64,000 bases of DNA from BM714 sp964484935 (GCA_964484935.1 CAZAFW010000002.1:62001-126000); one strand, 5' to 3'. Positions 27,266 to 36,151 are shown, counted from the first letter of the stretch. Notes: generated by a model not told the origin, from the sequence alone. Translations and numbers: made by a program.

Positions 27266-28480
27266 TTATTCTACAAGCCCACGAATGACTTCAAGGGCTT
27301 TTTCAAGCTGCACATCTATTGCATTCCCGTCATCGTCATACGGCAATTCTTCCGGCAAGGTAACAACTATGTCAGGATCTATTCCTGTTTCATGTATGTT
27401 TCGTCCGCTTGGCGTCTTGTAAGTAGCAATAGTGAGTTTTACCGCCGAGCCGTCATTCAGCGGATCGAGTATCTGCACAAGACCTTTTCCGAATGTTGTT
27501 TCCCCCACTATTATTCCGGATCCACTGTCCTGAATGGCTCCTATCAATATTTCGGACGAGCTGGCGCTGTTTTCATTCGCAAGCACCACCAGCGGCATAT
27601 TCAATTTGGTCTCTTCATCGGAAGTCTCGACTTCAGTCTTTCCATCTCCATAGTCTATTGCAACAATGGTCTGCCCACCCAATATTTCATCGGCAATCTC
27701 TATGCATTCATCAACGTCCCCTCCGGGATTGTTCCTCAGGTCGAGTATCAGACCATCCACGCCCTGTCTTTTAAGGTCATCCAAGTTTTCCTTGAATTCC
27801 GAATACGATTTCGAATCAAACATTGTAAGCCTTAGATATCCTATGTTTTCATCCATTATTTCGGACTTGGCAACCTTCAATATTATTTCTTCCCGTATTA
27901 TTTCTATAGTAATAAGACCCTCGTATCCTTCCCTCTCTATTTCAAGAACCACTTTTTCTCCAGGTTCACCTTTTATTCTACCTACGGCATTGTCTATTTC
28001 ATCGGCAAAAACAGCAACTCCATCCACGAAAATGATATTGTCTCCAGGCAAAATTCCGGACCTTTCGCCGGGAGTATCCTCGATTGGCGATATGACCGTT
28101 ATCTTGCCGTCTTTTCCGGGCGTTACTACTACTCCTATGCCTCCGTAGCTTCCCGTGTTTATTTCCTTTATATATTCATAGTCTTCCGACGTATAATATA
28201 CCGAATACGGATCGTCCAGCGCTTCTAAAACACCCTTGTATGCGCCTTCAAGCAATGATTGCCTGTCAATTTCTTTGAAAAACTCCGTTTCAGCCATATC
28301 CATTATATATTCCAGTTTGGAATACTTTTCCTGTGTGTCCCTGTATGCCTGAAGTTCTTCCGCCGGCAAGACAACACGGGTGCCGAATCTTATCCCAAGG
28401 AAATTATCCAATGCCGCAGTCCCCAATACAGAAACTGCCGCTGTTATTAATATAATAATAATCAACTTCGTTTTTTTCAT
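27266..28480 (-). CDS. ctpB: C-terminal processing peptidase (S41, CtpA/CtpB-like)
   Basis: Secreted or membrane-anchored serine protease of family S41. An N-terminal signal anchor (KLIIIILITAAVSVLGTAAL) precedes a PDZ domain (GGIGVVVTPGKDGKITVISP, SGILPGDNIIFVDG) and the protease core. The catalytic Ser lies in NENSASSSE and the Lys in TTFGKGLVQ. B. subtilis CtpB cleaves SpoIVFA during sporulation and sits beside ftsEX/minJ, as here; the substrate in this organism is unknown. The symbol reflects synteny and family, not proven orthology. Confidence 0.88.
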   Translation of the reverse strand: MKKTKLIIIILITAAVSVLGTAALDNFLGIRFGTRVVLPAEELQAYRDTQEKYSKLEYIMDMAETEFFKEIDRQSLLEGAYKGVLEALDDPYSVYYTSEDYEYIKEINTGSYGGIGVVVTPGKDGKITVISPIEDTPGERSGILPGDNIIFVDGVAVFADEIDNAVGRIKGEPGEKVVLEIEREGYEGLITIEIIREEIILKVAKSEIMDENIGYLRLTMFDSKSYSEFKENLDDLKRQGVDGLILDLRNNPGGDVDECIEIADEILGGQTIVAIDYGDGKTEVETSDEETKLNMPLVVLANENSASSSEILIGAIQDSGSGIIVGETTFGKGLVQILDPLNDGSAVKLTIATYKTPSGRNIHETGIDPDIVVTLPEELPYDDDGNAIDVQLEKALEVIRGLVE

Positions 28481-28496
28481 CTATACATCCTTTCAA

Positions 28497-29627
28497 TCAG
28501 TTCCCTTTCAACCAAGGAAGCGGATTGACATATTTGCCGTTTTCCCTGACTTCAAAATGGAGATGAGGCCCTGTAGACAAACCTGTGCTCCCCGACTTCG
28601 TAATAGCCTGCCCTTTTTCCACCTTGTCCCCTTCGCCGACAAGCAAGGTGTTGTTGTGGGCATAGAGTGTTACTATTCCTCCTCCATGGTCGACCATTAC
28701 AATTTTTCCATAGCCTCCGTTATAGCCTGACGCAATTACTGTTCCGCTTTGAGCGGCAACAATTGTCGAGTTTGCAGGTACTCCTATGTCAATTCCCGTA
28801 TGCAGCTTTCTCGTTTTCAGTATTGGATGAATCCTGTATCCAAATTCGGAAGTTATTCGAGTATATCCGGGAGCCGGCCATGTCATTATTCCTCCGATGT
28901 AAGCGGCGTCAGATTGTTTTCTTCTTATTTCCTCTTCGATTTTTTTTGCTAAATCGAGCAATTGGTTTTCAGATTTTTCTAGTTCGGCAGTATTTTTAAT
29001 CAAGGCTTCCTTGTCTCTTTCAAGGGCGCCCCTGTTTAGCTGCAATCTTTGAGCTTTTTCATCTTTTTCGTTTTTCGAATTGACCAGCCTTAGTCTGTTC
29101 GCCTCTAGTTCCTGTTTTTTTACAAAAATAAGCTCCTTTTGTTCTTCCATATATTGAAGCAAATTTACATCGTGAGTGAATATCTTTTTAACCATGTCGA
29201 GGCGTGTGATCAAATCGCTGAAATCTTCGGATGCAAGCAAAACCTCGATATAGCCGATATCCTTGTTTTTATACATAACCCTCAACCTGGAATTCATCAC
29301 TTCCGTCTTTCCATCGATATTCTTTTCAGCATCAGCAAGCTCCTCTTCCTTCTGCTTGATGTCTTTACGGGTATTCTCAATGTCATTGTCCAATAGAATC
29401 ATAGCTTCTTCTATAAGACTTATGGATTTGTCCAGGTCCCCGATTTTTTCGCTCAAGCCTTTGTTTTTAGCTGTATTTTCATCTATCTTGGCCTGAATGC
29501 TTTCTATTTGCTTGTTGACGTCTTTCAGCTTTTCATTGTCATCACTTATGCTGTCGGCAAAAGCTTCAAGGCAAAACGCGAAAACCATTGCAAACACCAC
29601 AAACCACAAAACTTTTTTATTGTTCAT
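28497..29627 (-). CDS. EnvC/PcsB-like murein hydrolase activator or endopeptidase (M23)
   Basis: Secreted protein with a signal peptide (VLWFVVFAMVFAFCLEAFA), a long coiled coil over roughly residues 25-245 rich in Lys and Glu, and a C-terminal LytM/M23 domain. The zinc ligands look intact (HTGIDIGVPAN; YAHNN; GPHLHFEV), so it may itself be an active endopeptidase rather than a degenerate activator. Immediately downstream of ftsX, it fits the FtsEX-controlled coiled-coil hydrolase role (EnvC in E. coli, PcsB in Streptococcus, CwlO in Bacillus). Confidence 0.88.
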   Translation of the reverse strand: MNNKKVLWFVVFAMVFAFCLEAFADSISDDNEKLKDVNKQIESIQAKIDENTAKNKGLSEKIGDLDKSISLIEEAMILLDNDIENTRKDIKQKEEELADAEKNIDGKTEVMNSRLRVMYKNKDIGYIEVLLASEDFSDLITRLDMVKKIFTHDVNLLQYMEEQKELIFVKKQELEANRLRLVNSKNEKDEKAQRLQLNRGALERDKEALIKNTAELEKSENQLLDLAKKIEEEIRRKQSDAAYIGGIMTWPAPGYTRITSEFGYRIHPILKTRKLHTGIDIGVPANSTIVAAQSGTVIASGYNGGYGKIVMVDHGGGIVTLYAHNNTLLVGEGDKVEKGQAITKSGSTGLSTGPHLHFEVRENGKYVNPLPWLKGN

Positions 29628-29643
29628 TCCGACACCTCCCGAT

Positions 29644-30540
29644 TTAGACTTTCAAATATTTTCTCATGGAAAGTATGCTGCCCAAGGCCCCTATTCCCAT
29701 TCCGAGAACCGCAAATATGACCGTCATGTCCTTGATTATAGCATTGACTGGAACGATGTATGTTGTAAGCAGCATGTATATCTGATTGGAAACGGCATTG
29801 TAAATATAAGAGTATCCAAAATAGACGATTGCAAGCGACAAAATCGCTCCAAGCAAGCCTAAAACCATTCCCTCGATAAAAAAGGGCCATCTTATGAACC
29901 AGTTAGTCGCTCCAACGTATTTCATTATGTTTATTTCCCTCTTGCGGGCGGCTACCGTAAGCTTTATTGTGTTCCCAATTATAAATATGGACAGGAATAC
30001 AAGAATGGCGATTATTGCCAATCCGAGAAGCCTTATGAAGTTTGCTATTGAAAGGAGCTTCTGAACTATGTCATTGTAGTATTTGACTTCCTCTATTCCA
30101 CCTATTGTCGATACATTCTTTACAATGGAATCACTGTGCGCTATGTCCTTTACATAAATGATTATGGAGTTCGGAAGAGGGTTGCTTTCAAGGCCTTCAA
30201 GCAGGAATGCCTTGTCGCCCCATTTTTCCCTCATTTTTTCCAGCGCCGTCTCTTTGGATTCGAATTCAATTTCGCGAATTCCCTCAACACCTTCGATCCG
30301 GGACTTTATGGCTATTATTTGCTCATTTTCCACGTCGTCGCGCAAATACAACTGGATTGAATCGAATTGCTGCTTGACATCCTCCACCATGTGGTTCATG
30401 TTTATAATCAAAATGAAAACCATCCCGAGTATCATCAGGGCCGCTGCAACCGAACCTATTGAAGCAATGCTCATCATCCTGTTCCTGCGTATGTTTAAAA
30501 ACCCCTCTTTGATCAGATAAACTCCCGCCCTAATCTTCAT
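29644..30540 (-). CDS. ftsX: Cell division ABC transporter-like permease FtsX
   Basis: FtsX is the membrane half of FtsEX, which transmits ATP hydrolysis to a peptidoglycan hydrolase. The protein has the N-terminal FtsX motif (GFLNIRRNRMMSIASIGS), a first transmembrane helix, an extracellular domain (about residues 50-160) and a cluster of three C-terminal helices (LLGLAIIAILVFLSIFIIGN and following). The ATG at 30540 has GGGGGTG upstream and overlaps the ftsE end by 11 bases. Confidence 0.94.
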   Translation of the reverse strand: MKIRAGVYLIKEGFLNIRRNRMMSIASIGSVAAALMILGMVFILIINMNHMVEDVKQQFDSIQLYLRDDVENEQIIAIKSRIEGVEGIREIEFESKETALEKMREKWGDKAFLLEGLESNPLPNSIIIYVKDIAHSDSIVKNVSTIGGIEEVKYYNDIVQKLLSIANFIRLLGLAIIAILVFLSIFIIGNTIKLTVAARKREINIMKYVGATNWFIRWPFFIEGMVLGLLGAILSLAIVYFGYSYIYNAVSNQIYMLLTTYIVPVNAIIKDMTVIFAVLGMGIGALGSILSMRKYLKV

Positions 30541-31216
30541 AACCGTAACACCCCCGAATCTCGTCTCTCGCAATTCCGCCGTTTTCCAGGGCTATTACAC
30601 GCTTCTTCATAGTGTCTACGATGTCATTTGCATGTGTAGCCATAATAACCGTCGTGCCTCTTCTGTTTATGTAGTTTAAAAGCTTCATTATTTCCCACGA
30701 GTTCTCCGGGTCCAAATTTCCGGTTGGCTCATCTGCGATGAGTATGGGCGGATTGTTGATTACAGCTCTTGCAACCGATACGCGCTGCATCTCCCCTCCT
30801 GACAATTCATCCGGATACATATTGGCCCTTTTGCTAAGCCCGACCATCGAAAGCACCGTTGGAACCCTCCTGCGTATTTCACGGGGTGTTGCTCCTACAA
30901 TCTCCATTGAAAACCCGACATTTTCATAGACCGTCTTGTTTGGCAACAGTCTGAAATCCTGAAAAACAACACCCATTTTTCTTCTCAGGTAAGGCACTTG
31001 CCTTCTGTGCAAGTTTGTTATATTTTGATTTGCAATTATAATCTTTCCTTCCGTCGGTTCTTCTTCCAAAAGAAGCACTTTTACGAATGTGGATTTTCCG
31101 GCCCCGCTGGGGCCGACTATAAATACGAATTCGCCTTTTTCAATGTGCAAACTGATGTCTGACAATGCCTTCACTCCGTTATTGTAGGTTTTGCTGATAT
31201 TTATTATTTTTATCAT
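30530..31216 (-). CDS. ftsE: Cell division ATP-binding protein FtsE
   Basis: ABC ATPase of 228 residues. Walker A is GPSGAGKST, the signature LSGGEMQRVSVARA and Walker B PPILIADEPTGNLDP. The segment MGVVFQDFRLLPNKTVYENV is the FtsE-type Q-loop. It powers FtsX to control the EnvC-like hydrolase encoded two genes downstream. It is the first gene of the ftsE-ftsX-envC-like-ctp group. Confidence 0.95.
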   Translation of the reverse strand: MIKIINISKTYNNGVKALSDISLHIEKGEFVFIVGPSGAGKSTFVKVLLLEEEPTEGKIIIANQNITNLHRRQVPYLRRKMGVVFQDFRLLPNKTVYENVGFSMEIVGATPREIRRRVPTVLSMVGLSKRANMYPDELSGGEMQRVSVARAVINNPPILIADEPTGNLDPENSWEIMKLLNYINRRGTTVIMATHANDIVDTMKKRVIALENGGIARDEIRGCYGYED

Positions 31217-31259
31217 AATTTCTACTCCTGCCCATTTTTATATATTTATAATCAACAAA

Positions 31260-31288
31260 TTGACACAAGACTACATATATATTATATA
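31260..31288 (+). promoter_or_regulatory. Candidate sigma-A promoter of the formyl-THF cyclo-ligase gene
   Basis: TTGACA and TATATA on the plus strand, 17-base spacing, about 70 bases before the ATG at 31358. A TATAAT at 31285-31290 (19-base spacing) is an alternative -10. Confidence 0.5.
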
Positions 31289-31357
31289 ATTATCATACGC
31301 GATTGATATCCAATAGGCTTCGATGTAATTTAAATTTAATTTATAGAAGGTGATTCA

Positions 31358-31936
31358 ATGAAAGAAGATTTGCGAAAAATAATTTTAGCTAAAAGAGATG
31401 CCATGGGCGAAACTGACAACAAACGGCTAAGCGACACAATCTGCCGAAGCCTTATAAGCCTTTCCCCTTACGAATCGGCCAAAACAATAATGTGTTTTCT
31501 CAGCTTTAGAAGCGAAGTTGATACAAGTCTAATAGTTGAAAATGTACTTGTGAGCGGAAAAAGGCTTGTAGTCCCTGTAATAGATCTCAAAACGAAAACA
31601 CTAAAACTTTCATATGTAAAAAGCATGGACGACCTTGTCGAAAACACATATGGAATTCTAGAGCCTTCCCCTTCCGCCTTCAAAGAAGCCTCTCCGAAGG
31701 ATATAGACCTCGTTTTGGTGCCTGGGGCATGTTTTAATTTGAAAGGCTATCGCATAGGATACGGAGGTGGATACTATGACAAGTTTCTTCCTCAAATTAG
31801 AAAGGACGCATTGACTTTGGGCCTTTGTTTCGATTTTCAGATAGTATCTTCCATTTCTCCTGAAAAACACGATATCCCTGTCGATATTGTCCTAAGTGAA
31901 AAGCGAATGATAAAATCAAAAATGCTGCCACTTTAA
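31358..31936 (+). CDS. 5-formyltetrahydrofolate cyclo-ligase
   Basis: This enzyme (MTHFS, YqgN/YgfA family) converts 5-formyl-THF with ATP to 5,10-methenyl-THF, returning stored folate to one-carbon metabolism. The 192-residue protein shows the family signature VPGACFNLKGYRIGYGGGYYDKFL and an N-terminal basic KRDAM segment for ATP. AGAAGGTGA precedes the ATG. It is transcribed on its own, divergently from ftsE. Confidence 0.93.
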   Translation: MKEDLRKIILAKRDAMGETDNKRLSDTICRSLISLSPYESAKTIMCFLSFRSEVDTSLIVENVLVSGKRLVVPVIDLKTKTLKLSYVKSMDDLVENTYGILEPSPSAFKEASPKDIDLVLVPGACFNLKGYRIGYGGGYYDKFLPQIRKDALTLGLCFDFQIVSSISPEKHDIPVDIVLSEKRMIKSKMLPL

Positions 31937-31964
31937 AGTTAAAGCATGAAGCGGCAGCTCCTTT
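31923..31964 (+). terminator. Likely terminator of the cyclo-ligase gene
   Basis: GCTGCC near the stop pairs with GGCAGC after an A/T-rich internal section (CTTTAAAG), followed by TCCTTTT on the plus strand. Confidence 0.5.
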
Positions 31965-32214
31965 TATAATTTAAGTCTATCTATTAGAGTAAAAAAATAA
32001 TGATTTTTCCGACATCAAAGCATAATAACATCATTGGCTATTATGCTTTATTTACAATGCATTGATAACTTTTTCTTCAATTCACTGTATGATTAGTTGC
32101 ATTAGAGTTACTCCTATGTTGTTTTGTTTGGACACTTTACATCATATCAAAAGGGGCAACTCTTATTTTTTTGTTTTTTTCCTACAGTAATTTTACGCTA
32201 ACCCAAATGACCGT
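31965..32214. other. Convergent intergenic region
   Basis: About 250 AT-rich bases between the convergent cyclo-ligase and Lon-like genes. I see no coding frame, RNA signature or repeat in it, apart from weak inverted A/T tracts. Confidence 0.6.
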
Positions 32215-34617
32215 TTATTTCTCCTTGTTTTTCTCATCCTTCCCGTCCAAAGCCAGTTCGATGAATCTTTTTTTAACGAGATGATGGATGGTCCCTTCCG
32301 GGTATTCCCCTTTTTCATCGGGTTCTCCAGCCGCGACACCCGTGAGTATCTCAATCCCCTGGTCTATGGTCTCTACGCTGTATATATGGAAAAGCCCCTT
32401 TTCCACAGCTTGCACAATCTCGTCCATAAGCATGAGGTTGGGTACATTTTGATGCGGAATCATGACCCCCTGCCCCCCTGTAAACCCTTTCATTTTACAA
32501 ACTTTGTAGAATCCTTCTATTTTTTCGTTTACTCCTCCTATGGGTTGTATTTCGCCTCTCTGATTCACCGATCCAGTGACAGCTATGCATTGCTTTATTG
32601 GAATTTGCGCAAGACTGGACAAAAGCGCATAAAGTTCGGTGCTTGAAGCGCTGTCTCCTTCAAGGCCCGAATAAAGCTGTTCGAAAACTATACTTGCGGA
32701 AAGGCTTAGACGCTTCTCCTGCGCATATTTGTGGCCAATATAGCCATTTAAAATCAATACGCCCTTGTCGTGGATTTTGCCTGTAGCCTTAACTTCCCTG
32801 TCTATGCTTATTATCCCCGACTTTCCTTTGTAAGTCGCAACTGTTATTTTATTGGGTTTACCAAAACTGTAATCACCCATCCCTACGATTGCAAGCCCAT
32901 TGATTTCTCCGATTTTTTCACCTTCAACATCTAAAAGATATATGCCGTCTTCAAACATTTCCATTACCTTTTCTTCATACTTGTTGCTTCTGTAGTCTTT
33001 CTCTCTTATGGCTTTTTTTATGTGGGCTATTCCAACCACTTCAGCTCCCGCCACTTCAGCCCAGCTGTCGGCTTCGTACAATATTTCAACAATCTTGTTG
33101 AATCTTGAGCTCAGCTTATTCTGGTTGTCGGCGAGTCTTGAGCTGTATTCGACAACCCTCTGTACAGCTCTCCTGTCAAAATGCCTGAGGTTTTCCTTCT
33201 CTGTATGGGTTGCTATAAATCTCGCCATCTTCAGCATATTATCGTTGTCCCTGCTCATTTCGATGTCGAAATCAGCCATGACCTTGAAGAGCTTTTTAAA
33301 TTCCTCGTCATAAGCATACAGCAAATAGTATGTGTATGGATCCCCAATTAGTATCACTTTCAAATCAATCGGTATGCATTTGGGCTTTATGGATGTTGTC
33401 GCAACAAATCCCAGTTCCTTTCCCAAGCTTTCTATAACAGCTTTTTTTGTGCTTAGAGCCCTCTTGAGCGCAACCCATGAATAGGGTGAAAGCAACAAGT
33501 CTTTCGCCTTCAGTATCAAATATCCCCCATTGGCCTGATGTATTGCCCCCGGTTTTATTTGCATAAAATCCGTTTTCATCACGCCCATCTCGTTTTTGTA
33601 TTCCACGCTTCCCATAAGGTTGTAGTAGGAAGGGTTGGATTCCTCTATTACCGGAGCATGCTCCATTTCACTGTTGTCTGCTAAAAGATTGATCCTATAC
33701 CTTTCAAAGAACCCTTCAATCGAACGCATCTGCATCATGGCAAAAGGATTCGTCGTTTCAGACGCGTCCTTCTTTTTAAAATTTTCAATATTGGCGACAA
33801 TATCGCCTACAACTTTATCCAGATAGCATGAAACATCTTCATTTTCTGCAAATATTCTCTTTAGGTTGGTCATATGGAAAACCGCTACTTTTTTCCCTGT
33901 TTCCTCGTCCAACTCCTTCAATTTATTCCTGAGAAGTTCTTCATTTCCCTTCATGGAATTGAAAATATCAACAGTCTCTATATTCAGTTCATTCGATCTC
34001 TCCCTCAAGGATTCCGCTTCTTCTTCATCAAGACTTTTGTATTCTTCTTCCGTCATAGGTCTTCCATCTTTCAAAGGCATGCTGATCAAACCGTGTTCAG
34101 TCTGGCTGAAAATGAAATCATATTTTTGAGAAATCTCATTTATTTTTTTTAGCATTTCTTTCGATTTGTTTTGAAATTCCAATACTATTGTATTTTTCTT
34201 GTCTTCATAGGATTTGGTGGCAAAAGCCCCACCCATCTCTTTTCGGATTATTTTGACTGTCTGCTTCATCTCATCGACAAACACCTTGCCCAGTCCAGGT
34301 TTCATGCACAAAGCGATAGGTGCGTTTGGATTTTTGAAATTATATACATAAACCCAGTCATTTGGAGCAGGGTCGTCTTGCGCTTTCTTATCGGCAAGAA
34401 GCCGCACATAGCTGCTTCTTCCCGTTCCGCTTTGCCCTGAAACGTAAATATTGTATCCGGGTTTACCTATTGAAAGTCCGAAATCAAGTGCTTTTGAGGC
34501 CCTTTCCTGTCCAATTATCCCTTTGAGAGGCATCAGTTCAGCTGTTGTTTCAAAGTCGTAAACGTCATTTTTGATATTGAATTTCAATCGATCCGGCGAC
34601 AACTCATATTTTTTCAA
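32215..34617 (-). CDS. Lon-family ATP-dependent protease (LonB/YcbZ-like)
   Basis: An 800-residue Lon-related AAA protease. An N-terminal AAA module has an atypical P-loop GQSGTGRSSY, with Arg replacing the usual Lys. A long helical insertion (about residues 120-330) follows, then a second ATPase-like region and a C-terminal S16 protease domain. The catalytic dyad is present: Ser near residue 655 in EGDSASSTE and Lys near residue 696 in GGVNEKIEG. Such proteins are widespread in Firmicutes with little known of their substrates. It is a single gene without a clear partner. Confidence 0.88.
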   Translation of the reverse strand: MKKYELSPDRLKFNIKNDVYDFETTAELMPLKGIIGQERASKALDFGLSIGKPGYNIYVSGQSGTGRSSYVRLLADKKAQDDPAPNDWVYVYNFKNPNAPIALCMKPGLGKVFVDEMKQTVKIIRKEMGGAFATKSYEDKKNTIVLEFQNKSKEMLKKINEISQKYDFIFSQTEHGLISMPLKDGRPMTEEEYKSLDEEEAESLRERSNELNIETVDIFNSMKGNEELLRNKLKELDEETGKKVAVFHMTNLKRIFAENEDVSCYLDKVVGDIVANIENFKKKDASETTNPFAMMQMRSIEGFFERYRINLLADNSEMEHAPVIEESNPSYYNLMGSVEYKNEMGVMKTDFMQIKPGAIHQANGGYLILKAKDLLLSPYSWVALKRALSTKKAVIESLGKELGFVATTSIKPKCIPIDLKVILIGDPYTYYLLYAYDEEFKKLFKVMADFDIEMSRDNDNMLKMARFIATHTEKENLRHFDRRAVQRVVEYSSRLADNQNKLSSRFNKIVEILYEADSWAEVAGAEVVGIAHIKKAIREKDYRSNKYEEKVMEMFEDGIYLLDVEGEKIGEINGLAIVGMGDYSFGKPNKITVATYKGKSGIISIDREVKATGKIHDKGVLILNGYIGHKYAQEKRLSLSASIVFEQLYSGLEGDSASSTELYALLSSLAQIPIKQCIAVTGSVNQRGEIQPIGGVNEKIEGFYKVCKMKGFTGGQGVMIPHQNVPNLMLMDEIVQAVEKGLFHIYSVETIDQGIEILTGVAAGEPDEKGEYPEGTIHHLVKKRFIELALDGKDEKNKEK

Positions 34618-34691
34618 TGTATTCCTCTCCCTTAAAAATATTTTTATTCATCTTTTCTATACCCTTGATTTTCAATCCAAAAACAGGAAAA

Positions 34692-34721
34692 AACCGATCC
34701 GAAATCAAATTTCGGATCGGT
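34692..34721 (-). terminator. Rho-independent terminator of ilvE
   Basis: Perfect arms ACCGATCCGAAAT/ATTTCGGATCGGT with a three-base loop, followed on the minus strand by TTTTTT. Confidence 0.9.
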
Positions 34722-34734
34722 CCCATGCAATATC

Positions 34735-35649
34735 CTAATAAACCGGTGTACAAAACTTTCTATATTTTTCTACTTTTCCGCAAGTTATTTCAAAAAATTT
34801 ACTCTTTATCCTCATGCAAATTTCTCCCGGTTCCCCGTTTCCTATCACTCTATTGTCAACTTCAACAACAGGTGTAACTTCCATCGCCGTGCCGCTGAAA
34901 AAAGCTTCGTCCGCTGTATACAAATCGACTCTCGAAAAACTTCTTTGCTCCACTTCTATTCCGAATTCCTCTTTTGCCAAAAGCATCACCGTATCCCTTG
35001 TTATCCCTTCCAATATATTGTCGGACGGAGGAGGAGTCATCAACTTGCCCTTCTTTACTATAAAGAGATTCTCTCCCGGACCTTCGCAGATATTGCCCGA
35101 ATCGGTCAATATAATAGCTTCGTCATAACCATTTTGCAAAGCTTCCAAAGAAGCCAATGCAGAATTTATATATCCTCCCGTCGGTTTTACTCTTGGAGGA
35201 ATCATGTTGTCGGACATTCTTCTCCATGACGAAATGCAAACCTTGAAGGATTCCTTGCCTGCAAAATTCCCCAACGGCTGGCAATACACAAGAAGCCGAT
35301 CATCGTCATCCATAAGCGTTGGAGACAATTGATCTGACCCCTTGTATGCCACTGGCCTAATATAAGTTGTTGATTTAAAATTATTCTTCTTGAGCAATTC
35401 TACTGTTATGTCCACCAAATCCTGCACGGTGTAATCTATATTTATGCTTAGTGTTTTGCATGAATTAAGCAAACGCTCGTAATGCTCGTAAAGCCTAAAA
35501 CCATATAACTGCCCCTCTTCCTCATCCCAATATGCCCTTATTCCTTCAAAGCACCCCAGCCCGTAGTTGAAAGCCTTTGATCTTATTCCTATTGAAGCCT
35601 CTTCCTCTTTTACAATTTTGCCGTTGAAATAAACATACGATTCATTCAT
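34735..35649 (-). CDS. ilvE: Branched-chain amino acid aminotransferase
   Basis: Fold-type IV PLP aminotransferase (304 residues) that interconverts Ile, Leu and Val with their 2-oxo acids. It has the N-terminal FNYGLGCFEGIRAY, the PLP-lysine segment RVKPTGGYINSALA, the IVxxGK-type motif ENLFIVKKGKLMTPP and FFSGTAMEVTPVVEVD. In an amino acid fermenter it may also serve branched-chain amino acid breakdown. GAGGGGGGAAAAG precedes the ATG. The gene lies behind an isoleucine-type T-box and a small basic peptide ORF, so its expression should rise when charged tRNA-Ile is scarce. Confidence 0.92.
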   Translation of the reverse strand: MNESYVYFNGKIVKEEEASIGIRSKAFNYGLGCFEGIRAYWDEEEGQLYGFRLYEHYERLLNSCKTLSINIDYTVQDLVDITVELLKKNNFKSTTYIRPVAYKGSDQLSPTLMDDDDRLLVYCQPLGNFAGKESFKVCISSWRRMSDNMIPPRVKPTGGYINSALASLEALQNGYDEAIILTDSGNICEGPGENLFIVKKGKLMTPPPSDNILEGITRDTVMLLAKEEFGIEVEQRSFSRVDLYTADEAFFSGTAMEVTPVVEVDNRVIGNGEPGEICMRIKSKFFEITCGKVEKYRKFCTPVY

Positions 35650-35688
35650 CTCTTTTCCCCCTCAATTATTTTTGATTTGCAAACAAGT

Positions 35689-35710
35689 GCCTATGGCATA
35701 AGCCATAGGC
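35689..35710 (-). other. Perfect hairpin between peptide ORF and ilvE
   Basis: GCCTATGGC and GCCATAGGC form a nine-base-pair stem with a four-base loop, without a U-tract. It could be a processing or stability element separating the peptide ORF from ilvE in one transcript. Confidence 0.5.
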
Positions 35711-35735
35711 TTTATAGAATTAAATTGATTGCATA

Positions 35736-35801
35736 CTATTTTTTCTTTTTGCGCTTCTTCTCTTCCTTAGCGCTTGCGATCATAACGTTGATAAAACTCA
35801 T
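35736..35801 (-). CDS. 21-residue basic peptide ORF downstream of T-box
   Basis: An ORF of 21 codons with an excellent ribosome site (AAAGGAGGCGATTTG before ATG). It starts MSFINVMIASAKEEKKR and ends in four lysines. It lies between the T-box terminator and ilvE, so the T-box controls it as well. It lacks the run of Ile/Leu/Val codons expected of an attenuation leader. I do not recognise a family. It may be a functional peptide, or serve only to tune translation or RNA structure ahead of ilvE. Confidence 0.6.
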   Translation of the reverse strand: MSFINVMIASAKEEKKRKKKK

Positions 35802-35830
35802 CAAATCGCCTCCTTTCATTTTTAAACAAT

Positions 35831-36117
35831 TAAAAACCCGCCCCCGGATTATATAAATCCTAGGGGCGAGCATCTCTCGCTGTACCACCCTATTTTACGG
35901 AATCTTTCCCGCCTCTGTTCGGGCCGCCTCTTGCCCTAGCCCTGTCACGGGGGCAACCGGAATCATCTACTCGAAAACCCTTTCGATTCATCTGCTCGGG
36001 AGTGATCATTTCATTTACGGAATAACGCATGCTTTCAGCAGATCGCATGCTCTCTTTCGATATCCGAAAATCTTTCTCTCCATCATCGCATTTTTGCATG
36101 TCATAATTTTCTGTATA
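35831..36117 (-). ncRNA. T-box riboswitch, predicted tRNA-Ile specific, upstream of ilvE
   Basis: The minus-strand leader has all main T-box parts. The antiterminator core AGGGTGGTACAGCG lies at 35891-35878; its TGGT would pair with an ACCA acceptor end, matching a discriminator A as in tRNA-Ile. The terminator has a CGCCCC/GGGGCG stem extended by AGGATT/AATCC, and a T-tract near 35831. In Stem I the specifier loop reads GAAATGATCA; the triplet before the conserved A and lower helix (CTCC) is ATC at 36006-36004, an isoleucine codon. ATG (Met) is a less likely reading. It controls the peptide ORF and ilvE. Confidence 0.88.
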
Positions 36118-36122
36118 TTTAG

Positions 36123-36151
36123 ATGATACCCACATAAGGGCTCAAAGTCAA
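36123..36151 (-). promoter_or_regulatory. Sigma-A promoter of the T-box/ilvE transcript
   Basis: TTGACT (36151-36146) and TATCAT (36128-36123) on the minus strand, with the optimal 17-base spacer, just ahead of the T-box Stem I. Confidence 0.7.

Noticed and set aside
35890..36135. 81-codon minus-strand ORF in the T-box region
   Set aside because: It runs through the Stem I, specifier and antiterminator of the T-box and has no domain or proper start site; it is a chance frame in an RNA element.
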